Source: Aulostomus chinensis (lineage: Eukaryota > Chordata > Actinopteri > Syngnathiformes > Aulostomidae). Taken from it: 64,000 nt of DNA. The notes under the pieces were generated by a model. It was not told the origin of the DNA. It worked only from the letters and a program-made list of their open reading frames with translations, and searched no databases. The stretch spans positions 4,434,001 through 4,498,000 of the forward strand of contig JBBMOA010000008.1 of assembly GCA_037954235.1 (NCBI GenBank). The letters are read 5' to 3'. Shown one piece after another: positions 61,367-64,000 of this stretch (position 1 is the stretch's first letter; the number at the start of each line of letters is the position of its first letter). A program made the translations under genes and the position numbers.

Positions 61367-63986
61367 AATGGGGATACACAGAGAGATTTGCAACGATCTG
61401 TGCCGTGCTGCACACAGTATCAGAGCCCGCTGAGAGTCTCCTATGTGACACCAGCAACTCCTTCCTGTCATTACTCATGTCTTTATTTGTTCTTCCAGCG
61501 GCTCCAAGTTGCTAATATGGCTGCGCTTTATTACCAACTGACATAACTGGCTGTCCTTGTAGAAGGCCCCTGTTGGTGCTGAACAAACACATTTACACAA
61601 CTACAATTATGAAGACAGATTCTGGTGGCAGCGCTATAGTCCAGGGAGACGGAGTTAGTCTTACACAGCCTCTTTCATTATTGCTCCCCCTCCCTCTGCA
61701 TGCATTTTGGAGGTAGGGACAGCAGTTCATAACTTACTGATTACATCACTCCTGTGCTGTGACCGTGGTTGAACAAGTCAACCGCTTCACATGCTCACAT
61801 GTGTGACCCTGTAAAAATCCCAAAATCCCCATGACCTATGACCTGCACCAACGCTACAGTAGGAACATGGCTAAACCATACGTAAGTTGTACTGTCAGCA
61901 GCAGCAGAACAACCTGCGAGCCTCATTGAAACATTGCCTGCATATATATTATATATATATATATATCATATATTATAGTTTCAATGGATTTTTGATAATT
62001 GTATATAAATGCAATAGCTTGGAAGTGAAAAAATCAACGTTATGTTATGAATGTAATGTCTTTTCATGTCTTCGACAACCTCCTGCCAGTTGACAGCAAC
62101 CAGCACTCAAAATTCAGGGGTGAGTTATTTGCTGTTGAATTTTATGCCATAAAATGAAATGTTAAAATATCTTCAGCTCATTTTAACCATAAACCTTCAT
62201 TCAGGCATTTCATCAAAACCAATTCAACAATGCTTATTTCTGGGTTTTAGACCCAGACGGCAACAAGCTTGTTGTTGTACTTTATATGTCAACATATTTT
62301 GTCAAGATTTTTCAACCTCCCTGCACAAAACATGGCAACAAGGTAATGAGTCTCTTTGTAATTAAAGAGTCAGCAAACCCACTAGAGGTCTTTACAGCTA
62401 TACCTGAACCATATGATCGGAGCCCCGACTCAGAGCAAGTATGGGATTGGTTCCGGGATTGTTTTACTTGGTTGCTGGGGCCTGTTCTGTTACGGTTGGT
62501 CTGTTTAACATTACGTGTGACTTATGAGCAAATGTGCGGCAGAGAAAGTGTCGGAGAGCAGAGGTGAGACTTTAAGAGTACATAGCCATGGTAACTAAAG
62601 AGACACCATCATTGTTCAAAAGGGTAACAGTGGAAATTGACAAACTTGTTTGTAATGTTTCACCATGACGACAATTACACTTTTAAAATGAAATATGAGT
62701 GGATTAGATGTTATTTTACCAACTTTCTTGGCAAGAAGGATGATTTATGTGTCCTGTCCAGGAAGAAATATATATATGTATAAACCATACAGTAAGAACT
62801 TGCAGAATAAGATGTTATGCATGGATCCGAATCCCAGTTCTGTTAGGAGCATCTTACATTTGCATGGGTGTAGGTCCCAGTTTTCAAATACTGACTGTTC
62901 AATTCTGGCTTTTTCTGGGACTCTTGGGGGCTCAGGAACAATTTCCAACTCTAAATCAGTAACAGTGAAACAGGCTTGCAATCTCTAGGAGATCAAGTGT
63001 GGAGTGTATGGCACCTCAGTGTTATTTCCGATCCACCAGATGTAGGTGACCGTTCCCACTTGGCTTGGCCAAAGAACAGCAGTCAGGTTCACTTCCTTAT
63101 TCCTCACAGCCACAAAGGGAGCTGACAAATGGATGTACTCCAGCTGACCTATTCAAGCACACAAATGCATCACAGGGTTAACACACCGCAACACAATGCA
63201 CAGAAAGGAAAAGAGAAAGGAGAAAACCACTTTTCTTTTGGTCAAAGGAAGGAGTGAGGGAGAGGCTTGAAGGTGAGGGACTTTGCTGGGAATTTTTTTC
63301 CTTTGCTAAGATGGTTAACTGCCATCTGTGAGCTATTTTTCATGCGTGGCACTCCTGGGCCTGTGGCGGCTCTATCTGTAGGGCTGGCACATAGGATTGA
63401 CAGATTGGTGGGGGCGACGGTGCTCCCTGATCAATAAGTGAGCTCTGTTACATCTGTCACCCCCGAATACACCAGGGGTGGTCAGCCCTGTTACATATGG
63501 AGCAGCAGGGGCTTCTGCAAGCGGAGCAGCTATGAAGCATAAGCTGACTTGAGTGGAAATGTAATGGGATTTGTTCTATCTCACTTGTTTGTTTGGGTAT
63601 GGAAAGGGAGCATGTTCTGTGAAGAGATAAAGTACAGAATGTGGTGCTCTGTACAGGCTGACAGCCACAATTTCACTAAATCTGATAAAAAAAAAAAAGA
63701 GCGGGGGCAGAAGCAAATGCATGAGACTTTGGTAGAACTCTTATCTGCATAAATACATATTTGTATGCACAAATCTCACAGAACTTGTCAATATCTCACA
63801 TGTTATGTGCAGGTAGAGCACAGCGGTCTCTGAGCCGAGACTGTTCTCCCCAATGGCAGTCACCCGGTAGATTCCCACGGCTTTGTAGATGTGTTTGATT
63901 CCCTCCTCGATGGAGCTCACGTTGGAATACGTCAGAGCATGTCCGTCTCCAAAGTCCAGTGTGATGCTTGTCCTCGCCCCATCACC
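48653..63986 (-). CDS. sorcs1: SorCS-family VPS10 receptor, 3' half (sorcs1-like), spliced, 5' end outside window
   Basis: Type I membrane sorting receptor of the sortilin/VPS10 family. Family members bind cargo in the lumen and sort it between Golgi, plasma membrane and endosomes. Visible exons encode, in order: a PKD domain (LDFGDG signature, then GIKHIYK and LGSETAVLYLHIT), a second PKD-like/membrane-proximal region (LTAVLWPSQVGTVTY, TVTVQVSAG, NLDDHNPDVAEWR, LPGLPTAAEFF, ALNQNLVQF), a transmembrane helix (SAMLMLLSVVVVGLAVFVIY) followed by basic KFKR, and a tail with VYAQMQNEKEQEM. Eight exons from 63986 to 50840 join with matching phases and no internal stop, so this looks functional. Potential N-glycosylation sites: NVS, NLT, NNT. 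Two alternative final exons follow. I favour SORCS1 over SORCS2/3 from remembered paralogue residues (RTSITLDFGDG, HEYF, NQNLVQF, HSSSAML); the family call is firm, the paralogue less so. The VPS10 propeller exons lie beyond the right edge. Confidence 0.85.
49159..49217 (+). repeat. Short dispersed repeat, copy 1
   Basis: CATGGCAATGCTAGCTAGG...GCCTACAAAAACGCATCATC matches 52379-52436 with several changes. Confidence 0.4.
50588..50593 (-). terminator. Candidate poly(A) signal for proximal sorcs1 end
   Basis: AATAAA on the minus strand, 64 nt beyond the TAA of the proximal terminal exon. Its use is inferred from position only. Confidence 0.3.
50657..50694 (-). CDS. sorcs1: sorcs1 alternative terminal exon, proximal
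   Basis: A strong acceptor (long T tract ending ttctcag) is followed by 2 + 36 nt that complete Glu and encode VKGSAPGVHGN then TAA. Only 145 bp separate it from the previous exon. A minus-strand AATAAA lies 64 nt past the stop. It is supported by acceptor quality and phase only; the peptide is too short for a family match. Confidence 0.55.
50840..50997 (-). CDS. sorcs1: sorcs1 exon: conserved cytoplasmic tail
   Basis: 158-nt exon that completes Arg and reads KIPGLNVYAQMQNEKEQEM, followed by a Ser/Thr/Pro-rich stretch and SLETLDTEFNSRPV. The Tyr-based and acidic motifs are typical of sorting-receptor tails that bind clathrin adaptors. The donor GTAAAT leaves phase 1, which both downstream terminal exons accept. 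If the intron is retained, the frame stays open into a hydrophobic extension. Confidence 0.87.
52379..52436 (+). repeat. Short dispersed repeat, copy 2
   Basis: CATGACGATGCTAACTTCC...GGCCTACAGAAACACATCGTC, a diverged copy of 49159, in the sorcs1 intron before the tail exon. Confidence 0.4.
52939..53044 (-). CDS. sorcs1: sorcs1 exon: transmembrane helix
   Basis: 106-nt exon with acceptor cctgtctctgcag and donor GTAAAG. It encodes the short juxtamembrane PLVDTSENHSSS, a hydrophobic helix (AMLMLLSVVVVGLAVFVIY) and the stop-transfer KFKR. The last codon (Arg) is split with the next exon. Confidence 0.9.
53477..53576 (-). CDS. sorcs1: sorcs1 exon: membrane-proximal region
   Basis: 100-nt exon with a GTAAAC donor. 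It reads LSEIMLSALNQNLVQFTLRP, then GVQVTVYAAHLSA, and ends one base into a codon. NQNLVQF is one of the segments that points to SORCS1 rather than SORCS3. Confidence 0.86.
54505..54560 (-). mobile_element. Short LINE 3'-end signature
   Basis: The minus-strand string CAATTTCCCC followed by GGGATTAATAAAGTAATCTG resembles the 3' terminus of a common teleost LINE, including an AATAAA-like site. It lies in a sorcs1 intron. Confidence 0.4.
57156..57290 (-). CDS. sorcs1: sorcs1 exon: membrane-proximal region
   Basis: 135-nt exon, phase 0 on both sides, acceptor cctccgccag and donor GTAAGA. It reads ATGVREDQLLVTVLPGLPTA, then AEFFLLLDKQVMEGKPEKN and LAHLDQ. VLPGLPT is a family hallmark; the acidic/basic stretch after it is variable among paralogues. 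Confidence 0.87.
59158..59270 (-). CDS. sorcs1: sorcs1 exon: membrane-proximal region
   Basis: 113-nt exon with acceptor ttgcctgcag and donor GTAAAG. It completes Glu and reads YFRSHLLAFSSNLDDHNPDV then AEWRLDVSRVIKNSLIQ, the conserved segment that opens the membrane-proximal domain in SorCS proteins. Confidence 0.88.
59835..60190 (+). repeat. Retroelement-like dispersed repeat, copy B
   Basis: Shares the T/C-rich layout, CTTCCCTGCCxTTGTGTT and the terminal TGCATTTGGCTCCACCTGCC with copy A. It is antisense to sorcs1 within an intron. Confidence 0.4.
60485..60710 (-). mobile_element. LINE remnant
   Basis: One minus-strand frame reads FDSMRPKLWSSLPLGLRSVE, the conserved LW-x-SLP segment near the end of LINE reverse transcriptases. 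It lies in a sorcs1 intron, in the same orientation as the gene. No other domain remains. Confidence 0.5.
61009..61135 (-). CDS. sorcs1: sorcs1 exon: second PKD-like segment, second half (NAGNAG acceptor)
   Basis: Exon of 127 nt encoding PVITLEGSV, FSREGINTVTVQVSAGN and ILQDRKAIAVH, with a GTGAGC donor. The acceptor is a tandem CAGCAG, so splicing can start at 61135 or 61132. The two forms differ by a single Gln after NNTE. It ends one base into a Glu codon. Confidence 0.87.
61292..61364. repeat. (AC)n microsatellite
   Basis: Uninterrupted run of about 73 bp in the sorcs1 intron next to the NAGNAG exon. Confidence 0.95.
63015..63148 (-). CDS. sorcs1: sorcs1 exon: second PKD-like segment, first half
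   Basis: 134-nt exon that completes a Cys codon from the previous exon and reads CQLEYIHLSAPFVAVRNKEV, then LTAVLWPSQVGTVTYIWW and GNNTE. NLT and NNT are potential glycosylation sites. The donor GAG|GTGCCA is weaker than those of the other exons, but it falls exactly where the reading frame and family alignment require it. Confidence 0.85.
63800..63986 (-). CDS. sorcs1: sorcs1 exon: PKD domain
   Basis: Internal exon of 187 nt with a pyrimidine-rich acceptor ending ctctccag and a GTGAGA donor. It encodes GDGARTSITLDFGDG and onward to AVLYLHIT, the core and last strands of the PKD beta-sandwich. It ends one base into a codon, completed as Cys by the next exon. The acceptor lies 14 bases inside the window edge, so this is the first visible exon. 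Confidence 0.88.
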
Positions 63987-64000
63987 CTGGAGAGCACAAA

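Noticed and set aside
61251..61515. Long His/Thr and Cys/Val repeat ORFs
   Set aside because: Produced by the (AC)n/(GT)n microsatellites. Same for 37296-37556 and 31730-32039.
62286..62567. Plus-strand ORF of 93 codons with SEQVWDWFRDCFTWLLG and a hydrophobic stretch
   Set aside because: It briefly resembles a membrane-spanning end of an envelope-type protein, but there is no flanking retroviral signal or LTR and it lies antisense inside a sorcs1 intron. Not supportable.
1..64000. CRISPR, operon, phage or prokaryotic defence system
   Set aside because: Intron-exon structure, microsatellites and vertebrate transposons show nuclear animal DNA; no spacer-repeat arrays seen.

Overview
The window looks like euchromatic DNA from a ray-finned fish, probably a percomorph teleost. 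Genes are split into short exons with GT-AG introns. Dinucleotide microsatellites are dense. The dispersed repeats are of types common in teleosts: a tRNA-like SINE with a (GGAT)n tail, hAT MITEs, Tc1, non-LTR and Penelope-like retrotransposon relics, a PIF/Harbinger-like Myb ORF, and a THAP/P-element relic. Nothing is prokaryotic: there are no operons, ribosome binding sites or CRISPR arrays. Protein-family and paralogue calls rest on remembered family motifs, not on a search.

The main gene is the 3' half of a minus-strand sortilin-family receptor, best matched to sorcs1 (about 48.65-64.0 kb). Eight consecutive exons, from 63986 down to 50840, join with exactly matching codon phases. They encode the end of a PKD domain, the second PKD/membrane-proximal region, the transmembrane helix and the conserved tail. 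Two alternative last exons follow (50657-50694 and 48653-48714). Both are in phase with the same donor and give different C-termini. The 5' part (signal peptide, propeptide, VPS10 propeller) lies beyond the right edge.

The left part (0-44.8 kb) is a repeat-rich gene desert with a few gene-like islands. A minus-strand SGNH/GDSL-like gene of unknown function sits at 7.6-8.5 kb, with four coding exons, a 5' UTR exon and a GC-box/CCAAT/TATA-like promoter near 9.8-10.0 kb. It lacks a visible 3' end. A THAP/P-element-type gene at 38.1-39.0 kb (minus) keeps its splice sites but carries two nonsense codons in the THAP exon. A fragment resembling the kinetochore gene dsn1 lies at 1.6-2.4 kb (plus). 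A 55-residue orphan ORF lies at 33.4 kb.

The mobile fraction is informative. At least five SINE copies have target-site duplications. Two hAT MITEs have 8-bp duplications, one perfect. A second hAT family is present twice (5.05 and 11.08 kb). Non-LTR fragments lie at 15.6-16.4, 43.2-44.3 and 60.5 kb, a Penelope-like fragment at 13.15 kb, and a deleted Tc1 at 28.7-29.5 kb. A sharply bounded 52-bp hairpin block occurs twice (24.84 and 33.76 kb). The SINE stops at about 36.8 kb and I saw no copy inside the sorcs1 introns. I found no convincing new biological system. The best leads are the two sorcs1 tails, the SGNH-like gene and the 52-bp hairpin repeat.
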